A stretch of 64,000 nucleotides of DNA from Schistosoma mansoni (GCF_000237925.1 NC_031502.1:24101794-24165793), one strand, 5' to 3'. Shown: positions 23,157-34,990, numbered from the stretch's first letter. Notes: a model not told the origin generated them from the letters alone. Translations and numbers: made by a program.

Positions 23157-23574
23157 GACTCATACATACTGATATTTGGTTATCCTTTGCACCGAATTAA
23201 GACCTTCATAGCACCACTTCAAACTATTACTGCACAAACACTTATTCTACTGTCATATCTTACTTCAGTAATAAGTTATTTTCTTCTTTATTTATTTGTA
23301 ATCTTCTGTCTTTACTTTCCGTTATTCATTTCGCGATACATACATAGTCGTTTATTCTTGTTTTGTGTTAATAAACATGCTTATTTAAGCTATTTACGCA
23401 TTTCGCATTTCCTTCATTTCTATTCCCTCACTTTCTTCCTTTTCTTACTTAAAGTCAACTCGATATTCTTTTCAATTAGACAGAACTTAAATATGGCAAA
23501 TATTATAATGATATTATTTGAACTTATGTATTAATTGATTTCTGAAGAAACCAGAAAGGTTTATTCACAACATT
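23157..23574. other. Unassigned stretch between the LINE and the gypsy element
   Basis: A 115-codon plus frame at 23187-23534 is rich in Phe, Leu and Tyr, as expected from its T-rich DNA. It has no recognisable domain. I do not call it a gene. Confidence 0.4.
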
Positions 23575-23596
23575 TACGTACCCATAAGATGTTTTT

Positions 23597-23632
23597 AATA
23601 ATAATAATTATTATTATGATAATAATAATAAA
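23597..23632. repeat. TAA/ATT trinucleotide microsatellite
   Basis: A compound run of 'taa' and 'att' units that can pair with itself. It lies just beyond the integrase C-terminal codons of the gypsy element, in its 3' part. Confidence 0.75.
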
Positions 23633-26552
23633 GACTGAAATTAGATAAGAATCACCTGAGTCCTGGAATTGTACTTCATTAACATGTAGGTTGTGTGTGC
23701 TTAAATCATTGATATCTAGAATTCGCACCATAGATTTTTCAACATTCTTCGCCATAATACCCGCGGATCGTCGAAGATCATTTCCACGATAATATGTAAC
23801 TTCTGAAAACTCCAAACACATCAAATTGGAACAAAGAATCCTTCCTCTTTATAACTTTGATGGTGTCTCTTTCGTTACGGAATGTTTAGCATTTCTATAT
23901 TGCAGTAGAAATGTATCTACTCCCCTCTCCAGTTCATCGAATGTTGAAGCAGCAATGGAATTAATAGCAATGTTCAATTTCCTGACAAAATTTTCTACCT
24001 GATCATCAGAACATGGATATCTGTGAGCAGTGAACAGATGTCTGCACCCTATACCATTCAACCAGGTAGTGACTACGTCCGTAGCAAAATGAGGGCCATT
24101 ATCAATCACTCACACCATGAGAACCCTTTCTCGACTAGACACCTTTCTTAATGCTTGGTTTGTGGAGTCAGAATTTGATGAAGTTGTGATTAAACTTCAG
24201 GCCACTTCGAAAAAAATCAATAACTACAAGTGCATGGTATTTACTGAGAAACGGACCACAATAGTCTGCATGAATTCTCTGCTAGGTCTCAGACGATAAT
24301 GTCCATAGAGTCTACTTTGAAGGATGATTTTTCGACCTATGACATCTTCCACAATTGTTTTCTGTACAACATATATCTGCATTTATCTCTGGCCACCAAT
24401 ATGTGAATTTTGTCAGGGGTTTTATTTTCTCAATATCCAAATGTCCACTATGAATATTTTCAAGAACGTAATGAAGGAGGAATAACAACACGATCATTTA
24501 AACACAAAATACAATCACGAGTGGTGGATAACTCATCCCTCTTTGGAAATAGGGCGGGATATCTGAGTTTAAGAATATCATTCCAACCTTTTTGTATTAC
24601 ACTGAATATACATCCAAGTATCTACGAGTTTCTGTAACGAGATCTGGATGTCTCACCGGTGGAGGTTGCACTATCAAATGGTCTGGAATTATAACAAGTC
24701 TATCTTGTAATGATTGTCGAGAGATGTAGTCAATGTGTTGAATTTGTTTGGCACTCCTGTGCTGAACTGTATAGTCATAGGTACTCAAAGCAATACGTAG
24801 TCATTGAACCATAGCAGCTGAGGAACGTGCTAAGGATTCTTCCGGATAATAAATGAACTTTAAAACTTCGTGATCGGTAACAATGGTAAACGTCTTTCCA
24901 AATAAATAGATATGAAGTCTTATAAACAGCCTAAAACACAGCTAATGCTCCTTGCAAAGTTTGTGAATAAGCTTGTTAAGTAACAGTAAGTTTGCGTGAA
25001 ATACAGATAACTGGTCTACCTTCCTGTTCCAAAACCGCACCAATACTCACAGGTGATGCACCAGTAACAAGTACAGAATGTACACTAGGTGAATAAGTTC
25101 GAAGAAGAGCATCACTTGGAAGAAAGTTTGGTAGATTTCGTAAGCATGACTCCTGTTTCTCACCCCATTTAAATGAATTGGATGTCAAAATATTAAATAA
25201 ACAGTTGGCACGACAAGAAAAACTAGGAATAAAACGGGAATAGTATTGAAGAGCACCCGCTAGTGAACGTAGTTCCATGAGATTTTTTGGAGACGGTGCA
25301 TTTGTCAGTGGAGGTAGTCGTTTCATATCCGGTCTAAAACCATTACCATCAACTAGTTATCCAAGGCATCCGAAACTAAATACACAAAATGAAAACTTGT
25401 TTGGATCCACTTTAATATTCTTCCCAATTAAACGATGCAATAAAGCAATGAGTCTCTGGTCATGAACTACCTTACCAGTACCATAAACGATGAGATCATC
25501 TTGATAAACTTCAACAACTTCAAGATCATTGACTACCTTATTCACAACCTCCTGAAATATGTCTGGAAAACAACTTATACTAAACGGAAGGAAGTTGCAT
25601 TTGAACAGACCAAAAGGAGTGTTAATTGTTGTCAAAACAGATCAAGATTAATTCATAGGATTTGAAGATAAATAACTTTTAAGTCCAATTTCCAGAAGTA
25701 TTTAGAAACATGAAGTCGATTTAAAATATTTTTTAACCCCCACCGTCGTGCAAGTGCGCTTCTACAAACAGGAGTTCAGTGTTAATCTCTGGTCACAACA
25801 TATACTAGGGCTCTTGCCATCCGACTTTAATGGTGTAACAATAGGAGTACCCCATGCTGAGGACTGAATCGGTTCAATCATACCTTTTGCACACAAATCG
25901 TTCAATGTCTTATGTACTGCTTCTCGAAGACCATAAGGAATTATTCGTCTTTTAAGAAAGACTGGATCACCCTCTACTTGAAGTATTAGGGGCTGAATTT
26001 TCATACCTCCACTACACTTAGTACACTCAGCTATCAAGTCTTTAAGTAAAGGATTAGAATTCTCTGTAGAAACTAGTAAAGATAACTCCACTTTAGGCCT
26101 TTTCAAATTTTTCAAACCCAGTATTGACAGTCCCGTTTCACTAACTAAAAATTCACAGCACCCTCGTATGGGCAGTCTGTGTCCAGTAATCCTCCCAGTC
26201 GTACCACAAAGTTAGGATCTAAAGATTTCGAGTTCTTGAATGAAATAATGGACTCTATACTACCTGTGTCCACAATAAAGTCATGAAATGAACCAAGGGA
26301 TGTATATAAGCGATTTTGGATATGAACACTACCTTTCGAAACGATGGATAAAGATTAAAGATCATTAGGAACAGCCGAATTATTGGGATCTAAATTACAA
26401 GGTTTAATACTACTTGAAGCAAAATGAACAATAGTTTTGCATACTGACTGAATGTGTTCTATCTTACCACATTTATAACATTTAGCATTACAAAGTGCAC
26501 ATGAATTACGAGAATGAAATTTGACACAGAACAAACATTTACCAAATTTGCT

Positions 26553-27161
26553 CTAACCTTTTTGACTTGCTTTGCAATTCCTTGTTGAATTACCTTTCAT
26601 ATTTTTACGAGAACAGGAATCACTATTAAACGAACGCAAGCTTGATCGACCGTGAGGTTGTATTTCGTCATGACGACTGAAAAAAGTATTAAAGATTTTC
26701 ACCGATTGGATATCAAGTTCATTCACTATTTCATAGTTGATACATGCAGTTCTAGCATGTTGAAAGGAACAGTTAGGCATTCTTAACAGCTCTCTTTCCA
26801 GACCTGGTATGTCAATTTCTGCAATTAATCGATCTCTCAACTGTACATGAAGTTGATCAACAAAATTGCATTTGGCAGCTTGTTTTTGAAATTCAAGGAT
26901 GAATGCCCTAACGTTTTGGTTATTCTGACGAATCATCTTATGAAATTTTGCTCTCTCATAACATTCAAAACTGGTGCACTTTACATGATTTAATAGTAGT
27001 TCCTTGACAGTTGTATAGGGGAGTAAGATAGGCTTTTCAGGATGTGTCAAAGTTTTTAATAAACTGTAGGCTTCTCTACTGATGAATGTGAGAAAATGTG
27101 CTACAATTTTATCACCCTTCACATCTTTCTTAGTCATGCTCCAGATTTCAAACCTTTCCAT
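26553..27161 (-). pseudogene. Gag-like fragment of the gypsy element
   Basis: An open frame of 202 codons starting with ATG. It shows the retrotransposon gag pattern: a helical capsid-like region (..TKKDVKGDKIVAHFLTF..), FHKMIRQNNQNVRAF and a basic C-terminus. A stop separates it from the zinc-knuckle region at 26439-26480, which in an intact element would be continuous. Its role would be capsid formation around the element RNA. It belongs to the mobile element and is not a host gene. Confidence 0.75.
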
Positions 27162-27440
27162 ATTAGGTGATCATGAAGGAATGCATTGTATTTGGAATTC
27201 GAAATCAGGTATTCATCACGTACAAATTAATCATTAGTTCAAACAAATACCACAGCTACCGAATAATGTGCATAAATACTCATTTATATATACGCATTTC
27301 CGCCCCTTAGAAAAGCGACTTAATTCTTGGCTAATACATTCATTTATCCTTCATGTCATTTCTTATTTTCATTAAGGATCTCATTTGCCAATTTCTGATT
27401 GGCTCGTTATATCAAGTTCTCCCTGACGTGAATATTACCA
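27162..27440 (-). promoter_or_regulatory. Putative 5' LTR/leader of the gypsy element
   Basis: Upstream of gag on the minus strand there is a CCAAT-type box ('gccaatcagaaattggc', itself an inverted repeat, near 27385-27405). A TATA-like 'tatatataaatg' follows about 100 bp downstream near 27280-27295. This layout suits an LTR promoter. No second copy was found downstream of the integrase, so the LTR call is inference from position and promoter-like elements. Confidence 0.4.
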
Positions 27441-27734
27441 GTTAGCATATAGAATTCGATTACCTCTGATTACGACAAAATTCCCCTTCGAATTACTTTG
27501 ATATAGAATTTACTGTTATTGTTAAATTAGTTTGCGAATTCTCTATATCTACACGATTACTTTGGGGTCTTTTAGTGTCTATAGATATTCTCTGTTACTT
27601 GGTATGGTTTTACGGAAAGACCCAAATACAGCATGCATCACAATCTACATATTCTAGTCTGTAGACGTAATTCTGTATCGAAGTGATAGGGATTTTACCT
27701 TTTATTTGATAAAAAAACATTTCAAAGAGTGTCC

Positions 27735-28330
27735 ATTGTTTTCTAGAATGTTTTAATTCTGCATGATCTAAGCATTAAAGGTGCTATTGTATGTGGAACA
27801 TAGATAAATAATCTACGATTGGTAATACAGACGACCTCATGACTACCTCGTCAGTTTATTTATGCAAAGCCCTTTTGAACGTAAATAAAGTCTAATGCTA
27901 TCAGAGTTGACAGGTATATTGAAGATGTAGTATTATCATTCTCTCGTAAACCACTAATAAAATCTAGAGATTTATCATTAGGAACACTAGTGTATATAGA
28001 TACAACATCATAGCTTACCATTGTTTCGTTTTCTCTCAGGGTTTGTTCCAAAATTTTTTACTTAAAATCACAAGAATATTTAGTAGTATTATTTCGAAAT
28101 GGCTTCCGATTCATTTGAACGCTTAATCCTCACATGAGAATATCCATAAGTTTATAATTCATCATGAGAAATTGTATGTTAAGATCAGAGAAATCTGGTG
28201 AATGTGAGTTCTTTGAAGTTAGATTAGGCACTTATCACTCATTCAGGGACCCAAATTAGAAATGATTGTATTTAAAAACAAATTAATTCCCAGAAAAAAA
28301 GTTTAACAACTGTGAGTAGTAACAAGTACA
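27735..28330 (-). mobile_element. Penelope-like element fragment with RT motif
   Basis: The minus frame at 27860-28051 contains MVSYDVVSIYTSVPNDKSLD, the typical motif-A region of Penelope-like reverse transcriptases (aspartate followed by VVSxxTSVP). Upstream on the minus strand, near 28090-28160, degenerate in-frame residues such as NRKPFRNNTTK continue the homologous-looking region with stops. No GIY-YIG endonuclease domain was seen. The fragment is inactive. The palindrome at 28401-28475 lies 70 bp away and may be part of the same insertion. Confidence 0.6.
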
Positions 28331-28400
28331 ACTTCCTAATATTTTCCTGGTTTTTTCGTAGCTAAACAATTATAATGTTATTACTAGAACAGGAATAATT

Positions 28401-28475
28401 TAAATAAATTATATATTTGTAATATCCCAATGAGTAGAGTACTCATTGGGATATTACAAATATATAATTTATTTA
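28401..28475. repeat. Perfect 36-bp palindrome (3-bp spacer)
   Basis: The left arm 28401-28436 and right arm 28440-28475 are exact reverse complements, separated by GAG. The arm contains 'aatatcccaatgagta', nearly the same as the Penelope-like end at 7713-7742 (one or two differences). It is therefore probably two element ends joined head-to-head, next to the RT fragment at 27735-28330. Confidence 0.9.
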
Positions 28476-29330
28476 AAACAATCTACCCAATGCTCAATTT
28501 ATTCAAAATTATCAAATCAAGACTTGGTAATGATACCTACAGGAATAATTTAAGTTTATTTGGAGCTTGGCAACATAAGAATTGAGTTGATTAACCTTTG
28601 TAATTTGCTCTACAAATTTATGCATCATTAACAAGTCAATTTATTATGCTCAAATGTGTTCATTTTTATAATTTTCAGGAGTCTGAATGATTGATATCAT
28701 GAAATTCAATTTTAGAAATGACCTAGTCTGACCTATCATCATGCTTACAGTGAGTATATTTAAAGTCAGGAATTTCAGGATCTCATATATCGAGCAACAA
28801 CATCTACAGGTGTTAAATAATACTAAAGATGATATCATTGTAAGAGCTGGTTTTTGTTTAAAGAAACAATTGTCTGTACAGGAGACGAAATACGTTGTAT
28901 CTGAAAAGTTTTGAAATAATTATCTAAAGAGTAATATGAAATATTCCTTTCTATAAAGATAGAGCGATGCATCTATAATAATTAGAGGTAGCCGAGTTAA
29001 TGGGCTAACTAATAATTCCCGAAAAATGTAATTTAAGGCAGGTAGAACTAGATGAGAACAACTGGACGTATTTCATCTGGAATTCGTACTAAGCGCGCAA
29101 TCAAGTACAAAGGAATCATCAGCTAGCAGAAATACTACAGTTTCACTTTACTAATTTAGATTCAAATTATTTATTATGAGTCTATTATCTGTTTGCATTA
29201 ATTATTTTTTCGGTATTAGCTAATATAGTGTTTTTCAAAGGTCATATTGAAAATGTTGATTTTCAGAATTTACGTATGAATAGCCAATTAATTTTAATTT
29301 GAGATAATGAACCGACCAATGTTAGACCAC
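28476..29330. other. No gene recognised
   Basis: Very AT-rich. At 29060-29130 there is a short stretch with 'ggaattcgtac' and 'aaaggaatcatcagct' that resembles 21395-21445, suggesting a common LTR-like remnant. No coding signal. Confidence 0.35.
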
Positions 29331-29640
29331 TATTTAAAGCCTGAAAGCGATGAAACGCCGTTCCGTCTTACTATGCGAAGCCGTGACAAGTGGATTTCAG
29401 CCGAGTCGGGTATAAGGCACTTACTGAAGACAATGGAAGATGGTTGCGAAACATTGTGGATTGGTTGGAATTAGACATTAAATCCTTTGGATCCCGGCTC
29501 ACTGGTCTACAGGTTAGGCATGAGACCAAAAGTTTTAGGTCTGAGTCCAGCGAGAGAGGGATCGTGGATGCTCACTACTATGCAATCCCATGCAAGGACA
29601 AAAAGGATGTTTAGTGCTTTCAGGTTTCAATGATAGCCTA
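29331..29640 (+). repeat. tRNA-derived SINE copy, decayed hammerhead region
   Basis: Aligns by eye with the copy at 34320-34560: 'ggattggttggaattagacatta' then 'ggctcactggtctac', a box-B-like 'ggtctgagtcc', and 'gggatcgtggatgc'. In place of the ribozyme core it has 'ctactatgcaatcccatgcaaggacaaa' (29575-29600). It continues past the expected cleavage point with 'tagtgctttcagg'. The core is destroyed by substitutions. This copy shows what normally follows the cleavage site, which the 34.5-kb copy lacks. Confidence 0.6.
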
Positions 29641-32600
29641 ACATTGATCGGTCCATGATCTCAGTAAAAACTGAACAATCCCCACAACTTTATTCTGACA
29701 GTTATTTAGTTACTTAAATTTTTTATGAAGCTGTTCAGAAAAAATGGATATCTAATCATTTTATTATAAAATAATAGAAAACCATGATCTAATGTGTTAA
29801 AAATAGGGAACTGCTTTTAGTAAGGTTGGACTAACGACTATTTACTTTTGTTTCCTATGAAAAGGAAGTCAACGTGCCCAGCACATGTTTCGCAAGCGCG
29901 AATATGAATATTGACCATAATTTAGTCTCATCAATATAGTATGTTAAAATTGAATACCTCTAATTGAGCTTTCATAGTCTCGGGAAAATGATTCATGGTT
30001 TAGGTAATTCTTACCATAAACATTGAGAGAACAGTTTGGTACAGACTTTTGATTAAAGATCCTAACGATTAGTGTTGTGATGCTTGTTGAAATTTCGGAC
30101 GTCAGATAATTTTCTAAAATTGAATACGATCAATAATTTAAAAGAAAACAACTATGATGTAGTTTAAATGTTACCTGGACTGGTTTTCAACAAGCAAATG
30201 TGAAATCGCATATTTCGAATCTCTTTTAATAAGATGAATAACTCACTGTAATTACTGTGAATTTGTAAGTGTGTAACGAGTGTTAGTTGCACCTGTCAAT
30301 ATTCGAATGATTCGGCTTGTTTGTATAGATTAAACAGCTATGATATTTTGGTCAAGCCTTATATTTCCTCCAGAAAAAAACTAATGTTGATCTGTTATCT
30401 ACTTGAAAAAAACCTGTGCTGCGTCAATATGATGTCAGACATTTTGGTCTGAGAGCTAATTCCTGTACACAAAACAACCTAAACATTCACGTACCCTTGA
30501 ATTACAGGGATTACTTTTCGTTATCTATCTTACATAAGCATTTCATTTATTTCATTGAAGAAGTAAAGAAATCCACATAAATTCTTTAGGTAAATGACTG
30601 AATTTGTGTGAAACACTACATCATTAGTCATTGATTGTTTTAAGAACGATTAGTCCATTAGTAATTTGAGAAGAATTTTAATCCTCATTACACTATGAAG
30701 TAAAGATGTCCCGCCATACTCAAGTTTAATTTAACTTACACTTGTTGTCAAAATTATTAGATCAACCCTGACGGACTGTCCTGAAAGTAGGCCATTGTCA
30801 GGATAAGTAACAGTTGACTTTATCTATTTATATCATGCAATATTATTTTTATTGTAATGTGATTAAAAATGTGATATGCGAACGTGTAGTCTCCAAATCA
30901 CTTGGAATTTAGTTCCGTTTATTGTAAATTTTAATTTAGTTACAGAATTACTTTGTCATTTTTATTCTTTTCTAGAATATGTAGCAATAATCTAAGGGCT
31001 CCTGGTTTGAACTGTGTGGTCAGCCAGACTGTGTTTATCATACCTCTACATAAAGCTAAAATCTTCTAGCCAACTGCAAGACGTAAAGGGATTTAATCGA
31101 ATAATATTCTCATAAATGTTATTAAGTTTAAAGGATTTTGTGCCTGGTTCATTCTCCTCCAAAATTTAATGTTTGTTAGTATAAGAGTAGTTCATCAACC
31201 AAACAATACAAATAACCGTCAAAGCTAGAAAAGGAATTCAAGCTCAAAGTTGATCTCATTCGAAGTGATCTATTTTGAAGTCATCCACATTTGTACACAT
31301 AGAAAAACCAAATCAGTAAATATGAACACCATAAACTGTCAAGTTCTCACTTCAGTTTGTGTTAACTTGTTTCATCAATGAAACTTAAAGATTACCAAAG
31401 TTTCATTGGGCTTGCTTCTGCAAACAGTTATTTTGATGACCATAAACTTTTAACTGAATCCAGTTAGACTTGGTAATTGCTGCTCTTCATAAAGATCTAG
31501 AAATTGAGCTTTTTAAGTTTTCATCCTATTTGTTTCAGTAAAACGAATGATGATTGTTGGAAAATCCAAATGATACGATGAAGAGAAAGATATTTTAGTA
31601 TAGAGAACTTATTATCTTTCAAGAAACAATATTTTCCGATATATACCAATGAAAATGTTCTAAGTTATGATGCTTTTAGCATTTCTAAAATTTCCTTTCT
31701 AGCAACATGTCAAATCGAAGTCAACTTTAAACAAAATCGTAATATTATTAATTTATGGTATATAGATCTCAAAGAGAAATTTCAGGATGAAGATGAGTTA
31801 GCAGACTGACATGATTTCAAAAGTAGTATAACTGAACTTTTACGGAGACAATTTCTTCTCATTCCGCAGATTTTCTTCACATATTTTAGCAAAGGTGAAT
31901 GAACACGTATGCTAGTATAGTACAAGTGCATATTAATTCCTAAAAGGAATATTACCTTTAATTAATGTACAGAAGCCCGAAACTAATGAATTAATCAGGT
32001 TATCTCAGAGGAAACATTGTCTATTGAAAGTCAAACATTACCACAATTTTTTTAGCAAATGAAGAAAGATTAATTTCCCAAACGATGCATGCTAATTCAG
32101 TTTTCTCATGTTTTTGTCTAACGTAAATGACTTGTCTAGTAGATATTTGTTACTTGACGATACCTTCTCTCAGTACTATCTAGAGAAAATTTGTGTTGTA
32201 TATAATATTAAATTATGGACAGAATGAAAACAAAACTCCTCAACTTTTATATTCAAAAGTGTAAGATTAGTGAAAAATGGGATCTTAAAGAAGTAGGGTT
32301 TAGTCACTCGTCATTTACATTTATATTGATCTAAATAAAACAGTAAATTACTGCTTCACCCGTCCAAAAAAGTAGCTTTCTTGACAAAGTGTATTGTCTT
32401 TGTGTAATTCTACATAACTGCACACTTAGATATAGAATGTGCAATCATAAGGTCGATATTGTGTTATGAATGAGGTTTATGTGTTTTGTGTGTCATTTAC
32501 AGAATGTGTCCTCATCCTAATGATCAAGACTCCTATGAGAATATTTCCAGGTTTAACAAATAACAGCAGTATTTTGAAATTAGGCGACATCGTTTATATA

Positions 32601-32934
32601 AGAAAACAATAGCGCGAAAGCGAGTTGAGTAACCTGATTTTACAGTTTGTAAGTACTTTATAGGAAATGAATTTTCTTTTCTTTTTTCTAAAATAAAAAT
32701 ATACTTTTAAAACAAGAAAGGGCATTCAAATGGAAAGTTCATATGTCCTTTTATTTTTTTTAATTAAAATTTATGTTAAGAAAAGAAGAAAAAAACTTTA
32801 AAGAAAGTAAAGTGTACTTAATAGATCAACAGGATATGAAAAGTTATAAAATTAAATTAGACTTGTGATAGTTTTGATAAGACGCATAGGAGTTGAATTT
32901 CTATTATAATAGTCTTATTCATATTATTTTGATA
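29641..32934. other. Long gene-poor AT-rich stretch
   Basis: About 3.3 kb without a frame above 60 codons, without RNA genes and without repeats that pair with other parts of the window. It may be intergenic or intronic. Confidence 0.5.
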
Positions 32935-32945
32935 GATATTACAAT

Positions 32946-33459
32946 TACTTACTTACTTACGCCTGTTACCCCTCGTCGAGGAGCATAGGCCGCTCACCAG
33001 CATTCTCCATCCAGCTCCGTCCTAAGCGTTCCTTTCCAGTTCTTTTCAGTTAACATTCATCCTTTTCATATCTGCTTCTATTTCCCGGCGTAATGTGTTC
33101 TCTGGCCTCCTTCTTTTCCGCTTCCCTTCTGGATTCCAAGTTAGGGATTGCCTTGTAATGCACATTGGTAATTTCCTTAATATATGTCCTATCCACTTAC
33201 AACGTCTTTTCCTAATTTCCTCTTCAGCTGGAAGCTGGTTTGTCCTCTCCCTTAAAACGCTGTTGCTGATAGTATCCGGCCAATGGATGTTGAGTATTTT
33301 GCGTAGACAACTGTTTATAAATACTTGTACCTTCTTGGCGATGGATGTAGTAGTTCTCCACGTTTGAGCTCCGTACAGTAGGATCGTCTTGACGTTCGTA
33401 TTGAAGATTCTCACTTTGAAATCAGTTGACAGTTGTTTTGAGTTCCATATGTTCTTCAG
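32946..33459 (-). mobile_element. LINE family B, 5'-truncated insertion with target duplication
   Basis: The minus strand stays open for 142 codons (33046-33474). It encodes the RT thumb and C-terminal region: [37 protein letters not shown] and [20 protein letters not shown]. It ends at the 3' side with a GTAA-type repeat, seen on the plus strand as 'ttacttacttac' at 32946-32960. The 11-bp sequence GATATTACAAT flanks the copy at 32935-32945 and 33460-33470. An intact frame plus a perfect target duplication marks a fairly young insertion. Confidence 0.88.
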
Positions 33460-33470
33460 GATATTACAAT

Positions 33471-34143
33471 ACAAGTGCCGAAAACCAAAGAATTCAAGAA
33501 TAGTGTTTAGTTGACCTGATCAACTGTAATGCTTAGTGGATGTTGTAATTTATTATTCGTTTACATTGACTCAACGAATCATTTCATGTTGTTGCAAGTG
33601 GACAAAGAAGTTCTAATATAGTTCAATGCTTATATGTTAATTACTTATTAGATGGTTTATAGAATATTAGTGAACTTGAAAATGGTTATTTGTACTGATT
33701 TAGCCTGAATTTAAAATCCATTCTCCGAAGAACGGCTATACTTAGTTAACTAAAAATAAATTATTATCTTCATTTTTCTTGTCTAGAATACAAACCAATC
33801 ATTTTGACTGTCTGTAAAATATGCATAATTTATTTAACTGGGATATATATATATGGTATGGGTATGGGTATTAGAATAAACTACGTCAATTAATAGATAA
33901 TAAAGAAAACTTATTCAATAGAAAAGATGAACAGATGAAAACGGTACACTTTCTTTATTAAAATTCTTATTAAATATTCATCAACTGTAAAATTTCTTTA
34001 CAAATTTATTCTTGGCGATATTCACTAATTTGAAATGGGTAAATAACAGAAAAATCACAGATCTACAATAATGTAGAAACTTTGGAATTTTTAAAGTTGT
34101 GCACTTTTGGATCATAGTCATATGATTTAGCTTCTTTGGAAAT
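33471..34143. other. No gene recognised
   Basis: AT-rich, with a short 'ggtatgggtatgggtat' tandem near 33855. No coding signal. Confidence 0.4.
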
Positions 34144-34240
34144 AGATCAGGAGGGGTTTTGTGGGGATTTCAGTATTTTCATAGTTGAAATCATGAGTCA
34201 ATTGAAAATACTGAAATATCCACAAAACCCCTCCTGATCT
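34144..34240. repeat. 38-bp inverted repeat, 21-bp loop
   Basis: Arms at 34144-34181 and 34203-34240 are reverse complements except for two adjacent bases. The loop contains 'gttgaaatcatgagtcaattga', a sequence that also occurs near 38778-38797 next to a SINE tail. The structure could be a very small foldback element or an inverted duplication at the SINE junction. Confidence 0.85.
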
Positions 34241-34319
34241 ATAATCATATGCTCACTAGTGACTGACTTGAAGAGATGTTTCCTTAAGTTCTAGTGAGAA
34301 TCAGTGACCAGTGGAGTTC

Positions 34320-34560
34320 AACCAAGTCTGTTGTAGAGATATCAACTCACTGAAGACGATTGGTGAACGGTTGCTCAGACTTCGTGGATCGGTTGAAGTT
34401 AGACATTAAGAGAGTTGGATGCCGTCTCAGTGGTCTATCCGTCAAGTGCTCTGGCGCGAGACTGGTGGGTCCTGGGTTCGAATCTCGCGGGTGCGGGATC
34501 GTGGATGCGCAGTGCTGAGGAGTCTCATGATAGGACGAAACGGCCGTCTTTGAAAATAGA
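34320..34560 (+). repeat. tRNA-derived SINE with intact hammerhead core
   Basis: The order is a leader ('cgtggatcggttgaagttagacatta') and a tRNA-like head with box A ('tctcagtgg', near 34430) and a good box B ('gggttcgaatctc', near 34475). Then comes a body ('gggatcgtggatgc') and a hammerhead core at 34515-34548. The tRNA-like part cannot fold as a true tRNA, but box A and box B fit an internal RNA polymerase III promoter. After 34548 the sequence no longer follows the sister copy at 29331-29640. Schistosomes are known to carry such ribozyme-containing SINEs (Sm-alpha). Confidence 0.8.
34515..34548 (+). ncRNA. Hammerhead ribozyme core in SINE
   Basis: All core elements are present. CTGAGGA (34515-34521) fits CUGANGA. 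Stem II is at 34522-34536 (GTCT..AGGAC pairing, with one G-U). GAAA is at 34537-34540. Stem III is a perfect ACG/CGT closed by GC (34540-34547), and the GTC cleavage triplet ends at 34548. Stem I is weak because the sequence after the cleavage point (TTTGAAAA) does not pair with the upstream GCAGTG. Self-cleavage of this copy is therefore uncertain. Confidence 0.7.
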
Positions 34561-34990
34561 CGAAACAAACTGATGGTTATACATGACGATATTAGCTTAA
34601 CAAACTTTAACTTTCGAATAATTGAACAATGATATTGACTAAAAGAAAGCTAATCAGAGATACATACATTTCATACATTTTACTCATTTTACGAAAGTTA
34701 TCTGTGCCAACACATAACGTTTCAGAAAGTCAGGCCAAAACGTAACAATGATTTATCTAGTGACTGATGGAAAAGTAATTGAACTGATGAAAAAATTCTA
34801 AATGAAAATCAACTCAGCTATCAAAACGCGTGCAAATCTTGGGAAATTATGAAATTTAATCTTTATTATATGCATTTTGTTTTATAATATTTGTGATTAG
34901 TAGCTATGTAACAAAAATTTTAGCACTAAAAGCTGTGATTCAGATTTCGTGAATATCTTCAAATAAATTTGTATTATTACTAAAGTTGTG
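34561..34990. other. No gene recognised
   Basis: AT-rich sequence between two SINE-related regions, with no coding or RNA signal. Confidence 0.4.

Larger units (their letters stand above)
23575..27161 (-). mobile_element. Ty3/gypsy-type LTR retrotransposon, broken gag-pol
   Basis: The minus strand carries the gag-pol order of a gypsy element. The gag capsid frame is 26553-27161 (202 codons). A CCHC zinc knuckle of the CX2CX4HX4C form lies at 26439-26480. The protease has FIVDTGS (DTG at 26262-26270). The RT fingers and palm are at 25762-26115, and the RT catalytic box is YQDD in 25357-25635. The RNase H-side region is 24976-25326. The integrase zinc-binding region has an HX3H-CX2C pattern within 24312-24497. 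The integrase core includes an HADYCGPF stretch in a shifted frame (about 24245-24270) and DNGPHF (24084-24109). The integrase C-terminus lies in 23640-23824. Stops and frameshifts separate almost every domain, so it cannot make a full polyprotein. No matching 3' LTR was found. Confidence 0.88.

Noticed and set aside
23187-23534. 115-codon plus frame with several hydrophobic segments
   Set aside because: Low-complexity T/C-rich DNA next to a microsatellite; no conserved residues recognised.
34430-34490. Possible tRNA gene with good box B
   Set aside because: The acceptor, D and anticodon arms do not pair; it is the head of a SINE.
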